Of a stretch of 64,000 bases of DNA, positions 1 through 7,870 are shown one piece after another (position 1 is the first letter of the stretch; every line of letters starts with the position of its first letter). The notes beneath the pieces were generated by a model. The model had not been told where the DNA came from. It saw nothing but the letters and a program-made list of their open reading frames with translations, and searched no databases. The position numbers were made by a program, and so were the translations under genes. Source of the DNA: Pedobacter sp. Leaf41 (lineage in GTDB: Bacteria; Bacteroidota; Bacteroidia; Sphingobacteriales; Sphingobacteriaceae). The stretch is taken from positions 311,373-375,372 of the forward strand of contig NZ_LMLE01000001.1 of NCBI RefSeq assembly GCF_001422545.1, given 5' to 3'.

Positions 1-2
1 AA

Positions 3-188
3 GAATCGGCAGATGGAAGTGGTAAGTTTAAGGAAGTAACCCTATATCCAAAGGTTTTAATAGCAGATAAGGAACACTTTGAATTGGCAGAGTCGTTGCA
101 TGTAGAAGCGAACAAAATGTGTTTTATCGCCAACTCATTAAATTTTCCGGTTAAACACCAGCCTGGCTGTAAAGCGGAGAATAGCTAG
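3..188 (+). CDS. OsmC-like protein, C-terminal end (partial)
   Basis: The reading frame is open from the left edge and stops with TAG at 186-188, leaving 61 residues. The visible part contains an acidic/basic strand, then HVEANKMCFIANSLNFPV and a short tail. A conserved cysteine followed by aliphatic residues near the C-terminus is typical of the OsmC/Ohr peroxiredoxin-like fold, where this Cys is one of the two redox-active residues. In that family the protein detoxifies organic hydroperoxides or is of unknown cytosolic function. The first catalytic Cys lies outside the window. It converges on the aminopeptidase gene. Family call is moderately sure because only the end is visible. Confidence 0.6.
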   Translation, partial: ESADGSGKFKEVTLYPKVLIADKEHFELAESLHVEANKMCFIANSLNFPVKHQPGCKAENS

Positions 189-214
189 TATTTAGTATTT
201 GGTAAAAAGTAGAA

Positions 215-260
215 AGTTAAAAGTTGGCAGTTTATAATTAGAAACTGCCAACTTTTAACT
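215..260. terminator. Perfect 19-bp inverted repeat between convergent genes
   Basis: Arms at 215-233 and 242-260 are perfectly complementary (AGTTAAAAGTTGGCAGTTT and its complement) around an 8-nt loop. It lies between the OsmC-like stop (188) and the aminopeptidase stop (265), so it could end transcription from both sides. The arm resembles the AAAGTTAAAAGT words seen in other intergenic hairpins here, so it may be a dispersed repeat used as a terminator. Confidence 0.55.
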
Positions 261-264
261 GCTA

Positions 265-2145
265 TTATTTTACAACAAAAACGTTATCATTTGGTGTGGC
301 ATCTACATAAATACCATTATCCAAAGTAATCGACTTTATTTTACGGTTGGTGTTAATCGTCATGGTTAATTCTTTCTGATTGACCTTCCAAACCGCTGGT
401 GTTTTATGAATGGTTTCTGTTTTACCTTCCGTATCGGTAACCAAAATATCAAATGGGATAGCAAAACCGCCAACATTTTTAATTACAAACGTTACTTTTC
501 CTGATGAAATTTGCGGGTTACTCAGGGCCAAATCGAGGTAGTGATTGGTGAAAAACCAGTTCTGAAAAAACCAGTTTAGATTCTGCCCAGATCCTGTATT
601 CATCGAATTAAAATAATCCCATGGGATGGGATGTTTACCATTCCAGGTGTTCATGTAATGATGAAGTGCTTTTTTAAATAAATCATCACCCAGCATATCT
701 TTCAATGCCAGATAACTTAACGAAGCCTTTCCGTAAGAGTTATTTCCGTACCCGGCACCAGAAACCTGGTCAGACATCGAAATTACGGGTTGATCTTCTT
801 CTGCAGATTTATCGTTAATATAGCTGTTAACCCTAAATTTTTTGTAAAAATCATCAGCAGCTTTTTTACCATGTTCGGCAATGCCGATTAAATATTCGAA
901 CGTAGTTGCCCAACCTTCATCCATATAAGCATAACGTGTTTCATTTATGCCCATAAAGAAAGGAAAATAGGTATGCGCCACTTCATGGTCTTGAACCAGT
1001 TGAGCGAAAACCGGATCTCCGAAGTTAGAATCATTAACCATCATCGGGTATTCCATATCGGCAAAGCCTTGAAAAGCAATGCTTTTGGCGTAAGGATAAG
1101 GAATGCCAGGCCAGTTATTCGAGAACCAGGCCAGTGCATTAATGTTGTATTTTACCGAATTTAAAAAATCTTTTCCTGTTGTTGGGTTATAGGCTGCCTG
1201 TGCACTTGCCCTGCGACCGCTTTTTGAATCTACCACAACACTTCCACCATCCCAAACGTAGTGATTGCTCATGGCAAACGTTACATCAGGAATATGATTG
1301 GCCTTAAATTTCCATGTATTCCAATCTTTTTGAACCGTTACTTTACCATTTTTTAATTCATCTGCGGTAGCAATATTAATTACTCCATCTGTATCATATG
1401 ATTTTTTTAATCGAGCGGAGATTTCAGGCTGCAATACCTCATCAGGATTTAAGAAATCACCGGTAGCGTAAACCACGTAATCTTTTGGCACTGTTACTGA
1501 GAAAACATAATCGTTAAAATCATTGTAAAATTCCGCTCTGTCGGTATGTGGAATTCTGTCCCAACCATTGTAATCATCATAAACAGAAATACGGGGATAG
1601 CTGTAAGCCACAAAGAAAGAGTTTGGATCAATCTGTCCTTCGCGACCGCTTTCTTTTGATAAAGGATAATCCCATCCTATTTTAACAGATACTTTCGACT
1701 TTGGATTTAATGGCTTTTTCAAACGCACATTGCCAACCGTTCCCCAGTTTTTAGCATCTACTTTATACGTTTCTCCATCAACAGAAAACGATGAAATGTT
1801 TAGGCCTGTGGTTAAAAAATCTTCGCTTACAGCACCTCCACGTGGAGAAGTTGGCTTGTGTAAATTGTTTACAAAACGAATAGCCAGGGTTTTTAGCGTA
1901 TCGCTGCTGTTGTTGCTATATAAAATTTCTTCTTGTCCGCTAACAACTTTCGTAGCGGCATCTACTTTAATATCCATGGTGTATTTGCCATGATTTTGCC
2001 AATAGTTGGTACCTGGATTACCGTTCATAGAGCGGGTTCCTTTATCGTAAGCTGCCTTTATATTTCGTGGCATATATAGCTCTTGTGCCGAAAGCGTGTA
2101 ACTTCCTAGCCCAATAAGGAGGAGTAAAGAAAATAACTTTTTCAT
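265..2145 (-). CDS. Secreted M1 family zinc metallopeptidase
   Basis: This 626-residue protein begins with a clear signal peptide (MKKLFSLLLLIGLGSYTLSA, cleavage near residue 20). It carries the gluzincin signature HEVAH at 387-391 with the third zinc ligand E410 exactly 18 residues further (HExxH-x18-E). FADMEYPMM at 361-369 corresponds to the GxMEN substrate-binding motif of M1 aminopeptidases in the variant with Tyr-Pro. The N-terminal half would be the beta-sandwich domain and the C-terminus a beta-rich domain. It probably trims peptides in the periplasm or outside the cell. All zinc-binding residues are present, so it should be active. Family call is strong; substrate is unknown. It stands alone, with no co-directional neighbour. 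Confidence 0.9.
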   Translation of the reverse strand: MKKLFSLLLLIGLGSYTLSAQELYMPRNIKAAYDKGTRSMNGNPGTNYWQNHGKYTMDIKVDAATKVVSGQEEILYSNNSSDTLKTLAIRFVNNLHKPTSPRGGAVSEDFLTTGLNISSFSVDGETYKVDAKNWGTVGNVRLKKPLNPKSKVSVKIGWDYPLSKESGREGQIDPNSFFVAYSYPRISVYDDYNGWDRIPHTDRAEFYNDFNDYVFSVTVPKDYVVYATGDFLNPDEVLQPEISARLKKSYDTDGVINIATADELKNGKVTVQKDWNTWKFKANHIPDVTFAMSNHYVWDGGSVVVDSKSGRRASAQAAYNPTTGKDFLNSVKYNINALAWFSNNWPGIPYPYAKSIAFQGFADMEYPMMVNDSNFGDPVFAQLVQDHEVAHTYFPFFMGINETRYAYMDEGWATTFEYLIGIAEHGKKAADDFYKKFRVNSYINDKSAEEDQPVISMSDQVSGAGYGNNSYGKASLSYLALKDMLGDDLFKKALHHYMNTWNGKHPIPWDYFNSMNTGSGQNLNWFFQNWFFTNHYLDLALSNPQISSGKVTFVIKNVGGFAIPFDILVTDTEGKTETIHKTPAVWKVNQKELTMTINTNRKIKSITLDNGIYVDATPNDNVFVVK

Positions 2146-2317
2146 TTTTGAATAATTTCGACTAAAATATCATAATTGAATGAATTTTAAATGAGTATCG
2201 GTTTGAATGTTACTTTTTAAATTTAAGCGAAAGATGATTGGTTTAGGGAATGAAGGTTTATTCATGTGATGATTAGTGGCAACTCGATGTTAAAATCTAA
2301 AAATCCTGATCTTTTAT

Positions 2318-2348
2318 TTGCTTTTGTAATTTCCACAATTTATCTTCG
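2318..2348 (+). promoter_or_regulatory. Candidate promoter of greA
   Basis: TTG at 2318-2320 is followed after 20 nt by TATCTTCG at 2341-2348, close to the Bacteroidetes consensus TTG-N17..21-TAnnTTTG with one mismatch in the -7 element. It would start transcription just before the hairpin at 2361-2394. Confidence 0.45.
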
Positions 2349-2360
2349 TTATAATTGAAG

Positions 2361-2403
2361 CAAGACTATGTAGCAAACCAACTATGTAGTCTTGTTTGTT
2401 TTT
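2361..2403 (+). terminator. Terminator-like hairpin in the greA leader (attenuator candidate)
   Basis: Arms 2361-2373 and 2382-2394 pair over 13 bp (two G-U pairs) around an 8-nt loop, followed by a T-rich run at 2395-2403. It lies 30 nt before the greA start and after the only candidate promoter on this strand, so no upstream gene needs it. Its natural reading is a leader attenuator for greA. Confidence 0.6.
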
Positions 2404-2432
2404 TATAGCGTTTGAATAAAATTAATAGAGCA

Positions 2433-2906
2433 ATGACAGAGGTAACGTATTACACACAAGAGGGGTTAGATAAACTGAAAGAAGAAGTTCATTATTTAAC
2501 TACCACCGGCCGTCAGCTAATATCTAAAGCAATTGCTGAGGCGAGAGATAAGGGTGATTTATCGGAAAATGCAGAGTATGACGCTGCTAAAGAAGCACAG
2601 GGTTTGCATGAGGCCAAAATCTCAAAATTAAAAAATACATTGGCAAATGCCCGCCTGATTGATGAGTCGAAATTGGATTTATCAAAGGTATTAGCATTAT
2701 CAATTGTTAAAATTAAAAATGTTAAAAACGGTGCCACCATGACTTATCAGTTGGTAGCCGAAACGGAGGCCGATTTAAAAACAGGAAAAATTTCTGTGAA
2801 ATCGCCTATTGCACAAGGTTTGTTGGGTAAATCTGTTGGCGAATTTGCCGAAATTGAAGTGCCTGCTGGTAAAATGCAATTCGAAGTTTTAGAAATCTCT
2901 AGATAA
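2433..2906 (+). CDS. greA: Transcription elongation factor GreA
   Basis: The 157-residue product matches GreA in length and layout: an N-terminal antiparallel coiled coil (about residues 8-75, with LSENAEYDAAKEAQ, where the tip acidic residues act in RNA polymerase) and a C-terminal FKBP-like domain (about 82-157, ending in GKMQFEVLEI). GreA enters the secondary channel of RNA polymerase and stimulates cleavage of backtracked RNA. I chose the ATG at 2433 (MTEVTYYTQEG) because it fits family N-termini; an in-frame TTG at 2412 would add seven unlikely residues. The long leader contains a terminator-like hairpin. Confidence 0.97.
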   Translation: MTEVTYYTQEGLDKLKEEVHYLTTTGRQLISKAIAEARDKGDLSENAEYDAAKEAQGLHEAKISKLKNTLANARLIDESKLDLSKVLALSIVKIKNVKNGATMTYQLVAETEADLKTGKISVKSPIAQGLLGKSVGEFAEIEVPAGKMQFEVLEISR

Positions 2907-2918
2907 AAGAAGTTGAGA

Positions 2919-2961
2919 GTTATGGGTTACAGGTTGTAAGCCCAAACCTGTAACTCATAAC
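2919..2961. repeat. 17-bp intergenic stem-loop
   Basis: Arms 2919-2935 (GTTATGGGTTACAGGTT) and 2945-2961 pair along 17 bp with one G-U pair; the loop is 9 nt. It sits between greA and the HIT gene. No T-tract follows on the plus strand, so it looks more like a dispersed repeat or a processing/stability element than a simple terminator. A related word (GTTGCAGGTTATAAG) appears near 49180. Confidence 0.5.
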
Positions 2962-2981
2962 TGATAACCCACAACTGACTT

Positions 2982-3380
2982 ATGACTATCTTTTCAAAAA
3001 TTGTTGCAGGAGAAATACCAGCGCATGTTGTTGCAGAAACTGTTGAGTATTTAGCCTTCTTAGATGTTCAGCCCTTAACCGCTGGCCACGTTTTGGTTAT
3101 TCCTAAAATCGAAGTAGATTATATTTTCGATATGGATGAAGATTTATATGTTGGCCTTTGGATGTTTGCGAAAATTGTGGCAAAAGGGGTGAAGACAGCC
3201 TTTCCCTGCAAAAAAGTTGGCGTTTCGGTTATCGGATTGGAGGTTCCGCATGCTCATATTCACTTAATACCGATGAATAGTGTAGCCGATATGAACTTTG
3301 CCAAGGAGAAGCTAAAGCCAACCCAGGAAGAGTTGGCCGAAGCAGCTGAGAAAATTAAGCAGGCTCTGTTAGCGGAATAA
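2982..3380 (+). CDS. HIT family nucleotide hydrolase
   Basis: A 132-residue protein with the histidine-triad motif HAHIHLIP (H90, H92, H94), preceded by the typical AGHVLVIPK strand at about 34-42. HIT hydrolases of the HINT branch cleave purine nucleoside phosphoramidates and aminoacyl-adenylates in the cytoplasm; the middle triad His forms the nucleotidyl intermediate. Length and motif order match bacterial HINT proteins. It follows greA at a distance of 75 nt on the same strand, with a hairpin between them, so co-transcription is possible. The family is certain; the physiological substrate is not known. Confidence 0.93.
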   Translation: MTIFSKIVAGEIPAHVVAETVEYLAFLDVQPLTAGHVLVIPKIEVDYIFDMDEDLYVGLWMFAKIVAKGVKTAFPCKKVGVSVIGLEVPHAHIHLIPMNSVADMNFAKEKLKPTQEELAEAAEKIKQALLAE

Positions 3381-3385
3381 ATTCG

Positions 3386-3667
3386 CTAAAACAAAACATC
3401 GCGTATCGTTTCGTCTTTGTCGAACACACTTTTAGCGAAAGGACAAAGTGGAAGTATTTTAATTTTATTTTCACGGGCATTTTGAATTACAGCCATTAAC
3501 AGCTGTTTGCCAATCCCTTTGCCCAAAAACTCTGGATTAACTTCTGTATGATCGATTATAATTTTGGTTTCGCCAGCCCAAACATAACTCATTTTGCCCG
3601 CCTGAACATTATTTTCTATAGCTTCGAAATAGCCATTTTTTTCGTTGTTTACCTGATTAATCTCCAT
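3386..3667 (-). CDS. Small GNAT-type N-acetyltransferase (COG2388-like)
   Basis: The 93-residue product has the acetyl-CoA binding segment EFLGKGIGKQLLMAVIQNARE (motif A, about residues 48-68), followed by KILPLCPFAKSVF, an arrangement seen in very short GNAT proteins such as the YjdJ/GTLF3B group. Its substrate is unknown. I use the ATG at 3665-3667, which lies one base beyond the pirin stop, instead of an upstream start inside pirin. The tight spacing implies translation coupled to pirin. The downstream HIT gene converges on it from the other strand with 5 nt between stops. Confidence 0.82.
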   Translation of the reverse strand: MEINQVNNEKNGYFEAIENNVQAGKMSYVWAGETKIIIDHTEVNPEFLGKGIGKQLLMAVIQNARENKIKILPLCPFAKSVFDKDETIRDVLF

Positions 3668-3668
3668 A

Positions 3669-4559
3669 TTATTTCTTTTGATAAGGGTTTTGATTTGGCA
3701 AAGGAACAAAATCCGTTTCGCCTGGTACGGGTTTAAATTTTTGTTCTAACCAATCTTGTTTGGCTTGCTCAATCAATTCTCTCTCCGATGCTACAAAATT
3801 CCAATAAATAAATCTTTCTTCAGGAAAAGGTTCTCCTCCAAAAATATAAACAGTTGTATTTTCGAGCATGGTAAATTCACACAACTTGGCATCGTTTGCA
3901 ATTAAAATTAACCGCGGCTCGAAAAGATGTCCTTCACTTTCAATTCCACCCTCTAAAATGTACAATGCACTTTCGCCAAAAAGATCGTTACCAATACTTA
4001 GTTTTTGCCTCGTTGTGCTTTTAATTTCAATAAAATAAAGTGGGCAATAAACCGGAACCGGAGATTTTTTTCCAAAAGCTTCGCCCGCAATAAGTTTAAT
4101 ATTAACGCCATCTTGCTCCCAACTCGGGATATCTGTTTCGTCTACATGAAAAAATTCTGGCGCCATTTGTTCCAGTGCTTTAGGCAAAGCCACCCAAATT
4201 TGCAGACCATGAAGCATTTTATCGGTTTGTCGCAGATTTTTCGGTGTTCTTTCTGAGTGAGCGATTCCACTACCGGCTGTCATCCAGTTTACTTGCCCTG
4301 GTTTAATAATTACATCCGTTCCTAGGCTATCGCGATGTTCTATTTCTCCATCGAATAAAAAGGTAAGGGTAGATAAACCGATGTGTGGATGTGGAGGAAC
4401 GTCCAGATTTTCATGGTTACTCATTGCTGCAGGCCCCATATGATCGATAAACGCAAACGGACCAACCATTCGTTTTTCACGGAAAGGGAGTAGTCTGCCT
4501 ACCATAAAGTTGCCAATGTTCGCTGGTCTTTCTTCAATTATAAGGGATATGTTTGACAT
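3669..4559 (-). CDS. Pirin family bicupin protein
   Basis: The 296-residue sequence shows the pirin N-terminal cupin with PPHPHIGLSTLTF and the metal ligands H57, H59, H101 and E103 (GSGIAHSER). The second cupin follows at about 180-270. Pirins bind Fe(II) and some oxidise flavonols such as quercetin; others have regulatory roles, so the exact activity is open. With all four ligands present it should bind metal. It is first in a two-gene unit with the small acetyltransferase. Upstream lies the 132-bp tandem repeat array, which may therefore sit in or next to its promoter region. Confidence 0.93.
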   Translation of the reverse strand: MSNISLIIEERPANIGNFMVGRLLPFREKRMVGPFAFIDHMGPAAMSNHENLDVPPHPHIGLSTLTFLFDGEIEHRDSLGTDVIIKPGQVNWMTAGSGIAHSERTPKNLRQTDKMLHGLQIWVALPKALEQMAPEFFHVDETDIPSWEQDGVNIKLIAGEAFGKKSPVPVYCPLYFIEIKSTTRQKLSIGNDLFGESALYILEGGIESEGHLFEPRLILIANDAKLCEFTMLENTTVYIFGGEPFPEERFIYWNFVASERELIEQAKQDWLEQKFKPVPGETDFVPLPNQNPYQKK

Positions 4560-4590
4560 TGGAGTTCCTTTTTTTTGACGTGAATTTAGG

Positions 4591-5248
4591 AAAATTTTAT
4601 TTGTCGAGAACCAATCTCATCTTCCTTTCGACCGCAGTGGAGAAATCTTTGGATTTGATTTTATTTAAACGCGATTAAATCGCTAAGCTATTTTGCACTC
4701 GTTAGAAACGAGCGCAGGCATAAAAATTTTACTTGTCAAGAAACAAATGTCATCGTTCTTTCGACCATAGCGGAGAAATTTTTGGATTTGATTTTATTTA
4801 AATGCGATTAAATCGCTAAGCTATTTTGCACTCGTTAGAAACGAGCGCAGGCATAAAAATTTTACTTGTCAAGAAACAAATGTCATCTTCCTTTCGCCCG
4901 CAGTGGAGAAATTTTTGGATTTGATTTTATTTAAACGCGATTAAAACGCTAAGCTATTTGCACTCGTTAGAAACGAGCGCAGGCATAAAAATTTTACTTG
5001 TCAAGAAACAAATGTCATCGTTCTTTCGACCGCAGTGAAGGAATGTTTGGGTTTTATTTAAACGCGATTGTAATCGCTGAACTATTTTGCGCTTGTTAGA
5101 AACGAGCGCAGGCATAAAAATTTTACTTGTCAAGAAACAAATGTCATCGTTCTTTCGACCATAGCGGAGAAATCTTTGGATTTGATTTTATTTAAACGCG
5201 ATTAAATCGCTAAGCTATTTTGCACTCGTTAGAAACGAGCGCAGGCAT
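4591..5248. repeat. Five tandem copies of a ~132-bp repeat
   Basis: Units begin at 4591, 4723, 4856, 4988 and 5117 (lengths 132, 133, 132, 129, 132). Each holds, in order, AAAATTTTACTTGTC, a TTTCGACC(G/A)(C/T)AG(T/C)GGAGAAAT-like segment, GCGATTAAATCGC (6-bp stem) and CTCGTTAGAAACGAG (6-bp stem), then GCGCAGGCAT. Copy 3 breaks the first stem with one change; copy 4 has GCGATTGTAATCGC and GCGCTTGTTAGA, which keep or extend the stems. No open reading frame crosses the array. It fills most of the 780-bp gap between pirin and the Old Yellow Enzyme gene. Confidence 0.92.
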
Positions 5249-5290
5249 TGAACGCTAACGAGCAAGCTCACGCAAAATCATGGTTTAAAA

Positions 5291-5316
5291 AAAACACCTC
5301 ATTGCTGAGGTGTTTT
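5291..5316 (-). terminator. Terminator after the Old Yellow Enzyme gene
   Basis: AAAACACCTCA (5291-5301) and TGAGGTGTTTT (5306-5316) form an 11-bp stem with a 4-nt loop. Read on the minus strand it is followed by a run of T. It lies 25 nt beyond the stop of the gene ending at 5341. Confidence 0.85.
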
Positions 5317-5340
5317 CCATTATGTACTCAGAAAGAAAAA

Positions 5341-6441
5341 TTATACTAATTCTGCTAATGCTTCTTTGCTGAAACCTTTCAGCTCATCCATTTGGTTGTT
5401 TTTGATTTTTTCAACCCAATTTGGATCAGCCAATAATGGGCGGCCAACAGCTACCAAATCAAAGTCTCCACGATCCATTCTGCGTACCAACTCATCCAAT
5501 GAGCTTGGCTCTGAGCTTTGGCCTGCAAAAGCACCAAAGAAATCGCCACTTAAACCAACAGAACCCACCGAGATGGTTGTTTTTCCCGTTAATTTTTTTG
5601 CCCAGCCTGCAAAGTTCAAATCAGAACCTTCAAATTCAGTTTCCCAGAAACGGCGTTGTGAGCAGTGGAAAATATCAATTCCTGCATCAGCCATTGGCGT
5701 TAACCATTGTTCCATTTCTGATTCATTCTTGGCTAATTTAAAATCATATGCTGAAGGTTTAAATTGTGACAAGCGAATAATTAAGGCGAAATCTTCACCT
5801 ACACGTTTACGTACTTCTTTAATTACTTCAACAGCGAACCGCGTACGTTCAGCTAAAGTTTTTCCACCATAAATGTCGGTGCGATTATTGGTAGCATCCC
5901 AGAAAAACTGATCAATTAAGTATTGGTGAGCACCATGAATTTCTACTGTATCAAAACCTAAATCTTTGGCATCTACCGCAGCTTGACCAAAAGCCGCAAT
6001 TGTATCTGCAATGGCAGCGTCAGTCATCGGTACACCGTTTTCAAAACCCGGACTGTTTAAGCTCGATGGCCCTTCAAAAGGAGCATTTGGCAACCAGCCC
6101 GAAGCATGGTTTGCGTGGATACCCTGGTGCCAGATTTGTGGTCCCATTTGTCCGCCAGCGGTATGAACCTCGTTAATCACTTTTTTCCATCCTGCTAAAG
6201 CTTTTTCGCCATAAAAGTGAGGAATGTTAGGATCGGCAGAAGACGAAGGACGGTTAATGACTGTTCCTTCTGAAAGAATTAAACCAACCTGGCCGGCAGC
6301 TCTCTTTGCATAATATTCGGCAACGGCATCAGTCGGAATTCCATTCGGAGAAAACGACCTCGTCATTGGAGCCATTACGATTCTATTTTTTATGTTTAAT
6401 GATTTTAAGCTAAATGGCTTAAATAAACTATCTGTGTTCAT
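5341..6441 (-). CDS. Old Yellow Enzyme family alkene reductase
   Basis: The 366-residue product is an FMN-dependent NADPH:ene-reductase of the OYE/NemA type. The family motif appears as EIHGAHQYLIDQFF with the substrate-anchoring pair H169/H172, followed by NNRTDIYGG; the phosphate-binding end is seen in DLVAVGRPLLADPNW (about 330-345). The N-terminus (LFKPFSLKSLNIKNRIVMAPMTR) is classical. Such enzymes reduce activated C=C bonds and nitro compounds and are often induced by electrophiles. It is co-transcribed with the ArsR-type regulator 11 nt upstream, implying that this regulator controls it. Confidence 0.94.
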   Translation of the reverse strand: MNTDSLFKPFSLKSLNIKNRIVMAPMTRSFSPNGIPTDAVAEYYAKRAAGQVGLILSEGTVINRPSSSADPNIPHFYGEKALAGWKKVINEVHTAGGQMGPQIWHQGIHANHASGWLPNAPFEGPSSLNSPGFENGVPMTDAAIADTIAAFGQAAVDAKDLGFDTVEIHGAHQYLIDQFFWDATNNRTDIYGGKTLAERTRFAVEVIKEVRKRVGEDFALIIRLSQFKPSAYDFKLAKNESEMEQWLTPMADAGIDIFHCSQRRFWETEFEGSDLNFAGWAKKLTGKTTISVGSVGLSGDFFGAFAGQSSEPSSLDELVRRMDRGDFDLVAVGRPLLADPNWVEKIKNNQMDELKGFSKEALAELV

Positions 6442-6452
6442 ATAATTAATTT

Positions 6453-6755
6453 TTATAATTCTGTATTGATGATTTTGCTTAATTTTTCAATGCCTTCATG
6501 GTTACGTTTGTAGTAGGTCCATTGGCCAACCCTTGTGGCGCAAACTAAGTCTGCCCGCTGTAAAATAGAGAGGTATTCGGAAATGGTACTTTGTGATAAA
6601 CCGGCTTTATTTTGAATTTGCCCTACACACACGCCAACGTTTTCAAAATCGGCATTTGGTTGCTCTGGAAAGTATTCGGCAGGACTTTTTAACCAGTTTA
6701 AAATTTGTAAACGGGTTTTGTTTGATAGAGCTTTGAAAATTTCTACCTGATCCAT
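6453..6755 (-). CDS. ArsR-family winged-helix regulator
   Basis: A 100-residue protein with the ArsR layout: FKALSNKTRLQILNWL at the N-terminus, then the recognition helix in AGLSQSTISEYLSILQRADLV (about 50-70) and the wing in GQWTYYKRN. A Cys-containing stretch (GVCVGQ) precedes the recognition helix, where ArsR sensors can carry metal or thiol switches; a redox or electrophile sensor would suit the ene-reductase partner, but that is inference. I use the ATG at 6753-6755: a promoter lies directly upstream and would leave a longer N-terminal form untranslated. Confidence 0.88.
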   Translation of the reverse strand: MDQVEIFKALSNKTRLQILNWLKSPAEYFPEQPNADFENVGVCVGQIQNKAGLSQSTISEYLSILQRADLVCATRVGQWTYYKRNHEGIEKLSKIINTEL

Positions 6756-6759
6756 GATG

Positions 6760-6791
6760 CAAATGTATATCGACTTTTCCCGATATGCCAA
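6760..6791 (-). promoter_or_regulatory. Promoter of the arsR-type/ene-reductase operon
   Basis: On the minus strand TACATTTG (6767-6760) fits TAnnTTTG exactly and TTG (6791-6789) lies 21 nt upstream. The -7 element ends 4 nt before the ATG at 6755, so the transcript would have almost no leader. Confidence 0.7.
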
Positions 6792-6932
6792 TTAAAATTT
6801 TGAAGTTTACAATAGTGTGTATAATAACCAAATAAGCGTTAATAAAACGTTTAAGTTAGTTAGGGATTCTTCAATTTTTATTTAGGATTTAAGCCAAACA
6901 ATTTCTTACATTCGTTTAATCATTCTAACCAA

Positions 6933-7511
6933 ATGTCTGCTTATAAATCATTAACCGATCTCGAACTTTTCATCCTCATGCAGGATGGAAATAAATTTGC
7001 CTTTGAGGAAATTTACGAACGCTTTAATGGTTTGTTGTATATCTATGCCTGTAAAATGGTGTCAGACAGGGAAGATGCCCGAGATATTGTTCAGGAAATT
7101 TTTGTTTACCTATGGAGCAATCCAAATATTCAAATCAAATCACAACTCTCTAACTATTTGTACACCGCAGTACGTTATAAAATTTACGATTGGTTGGATA
7201 AAAATAAATCACGTTCTAATTATTTACAATCGCTGGAAGATTTTTCTTTAAAGGGAGATTATGTAACCGACGATTATATTCGTGAAAAGGAATTTGCTTC
7301 TTTAATAGAAAAGGAGGTTTCATTATTGCCTCCAAAAATGCGTCAGATATTTGAAATGAGTCGCCAACAGCATTTGAGTCAAAAGCAAATAGCAGAAATT
7401 CTTCATCTATCAGATAAAACCGTTAAAAAGCAAATGAGCAATGCGCTCAAAGTTTTACGCTTGAAATTAACTTCATTTTTGTTATTAGCCACCATCTTAT
7501 TAATAAAATAG
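6933..7511 (+). CDS. ECF sigma factor (FecI-like, Bacteroidetes type)
   Basis: A 192-residue sigma-70 family protein. Region 2 is seen in MVSDREDARDIVQEIFVYLWSN (about 42-65) and region 4 in LPPKMRQIFEMSRQQHLSQKQIAEILHLSDKTVKKQMSNAL (about 130-172). The hydrophobic end (FLLLATILLI) is common in the Bacteroidetes ECF group that controls SusC/SusD loci. With the FecR anti-sigma gene next in line and an STN-bearing SusC after it, it most likely transcribes this glucan locus when the substrate is bound at the surface. Confidence 0.95.
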   Translation: MSAYKSLTDLELFILMQDGNKFAFEEIYERFNGLLYIYACKMVSDREDARDIVQEIFVYLWSNPNIQIKSQLSNYLYTAVRYKIYDWLDKNKSRSNYLQSLEDFSLKGDYVTDDYIREKEFASLIEKEVSLLPPKMRQIFEMSRQQHLSQKQIAEILHLSDKTVKKQMSNALKVLRLKLTSFLLLATILLIK

Positions 7512-7870
7512 TTTTTTGGAAAGCAAATTTCTGCTTATCGGTTTATTCAGTCCCGCTTTTGCTTTAATCTTGTTGTTAAAGTTGATACTTCATTGATATT
7601 ATTGCAACAATAAGTATGATCGCAACAATCGGGTTTAGGAAACCTGAGTTTGTGCACATCACTTCATTTCTAAACCTGACATGGCGGATACCGGCCTTGT
7701 GGCTAAGGCCTGAAGGCGTATGAGCATGTGGCAGGAACAAACATGAAAATGAAAAGCAAGCCTTGCTTTTCTAAAAATTTTTAAAAAAAAAATGAAAATA
7801 TTTTCATTTCATCTACTACCTAGGGTTCGCTCAACCGACATGTATTTAATTAGCCAAATATATTGAAGTG
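7512..7870 (+). other. Intergenic region between sigma and anti-sigma genes, with palindromes
   Basis: I see no gene in these 359 bases. They contain GGCCTT/AAGGCC (7693-7698 with 7705-7710), a 9-bp inverted repeat AAAAGCAAG/CTTGCTTTT with a single-base centre (about 7753-7771) and the 16-bp palindrome ATGAAAATATTTTCAT at 7792-7807. The gap is wide for a sigma/anti-sigma pair, which suggests that fecR has its own promoter or operator here. Confidence 0.5.

Noticed and set aside
4591..5248. CRISPR-like array
   Set aside because: Units are contiguous near-identical ~132-bp repeats with no variable spacers, and no cas genes are nearby.
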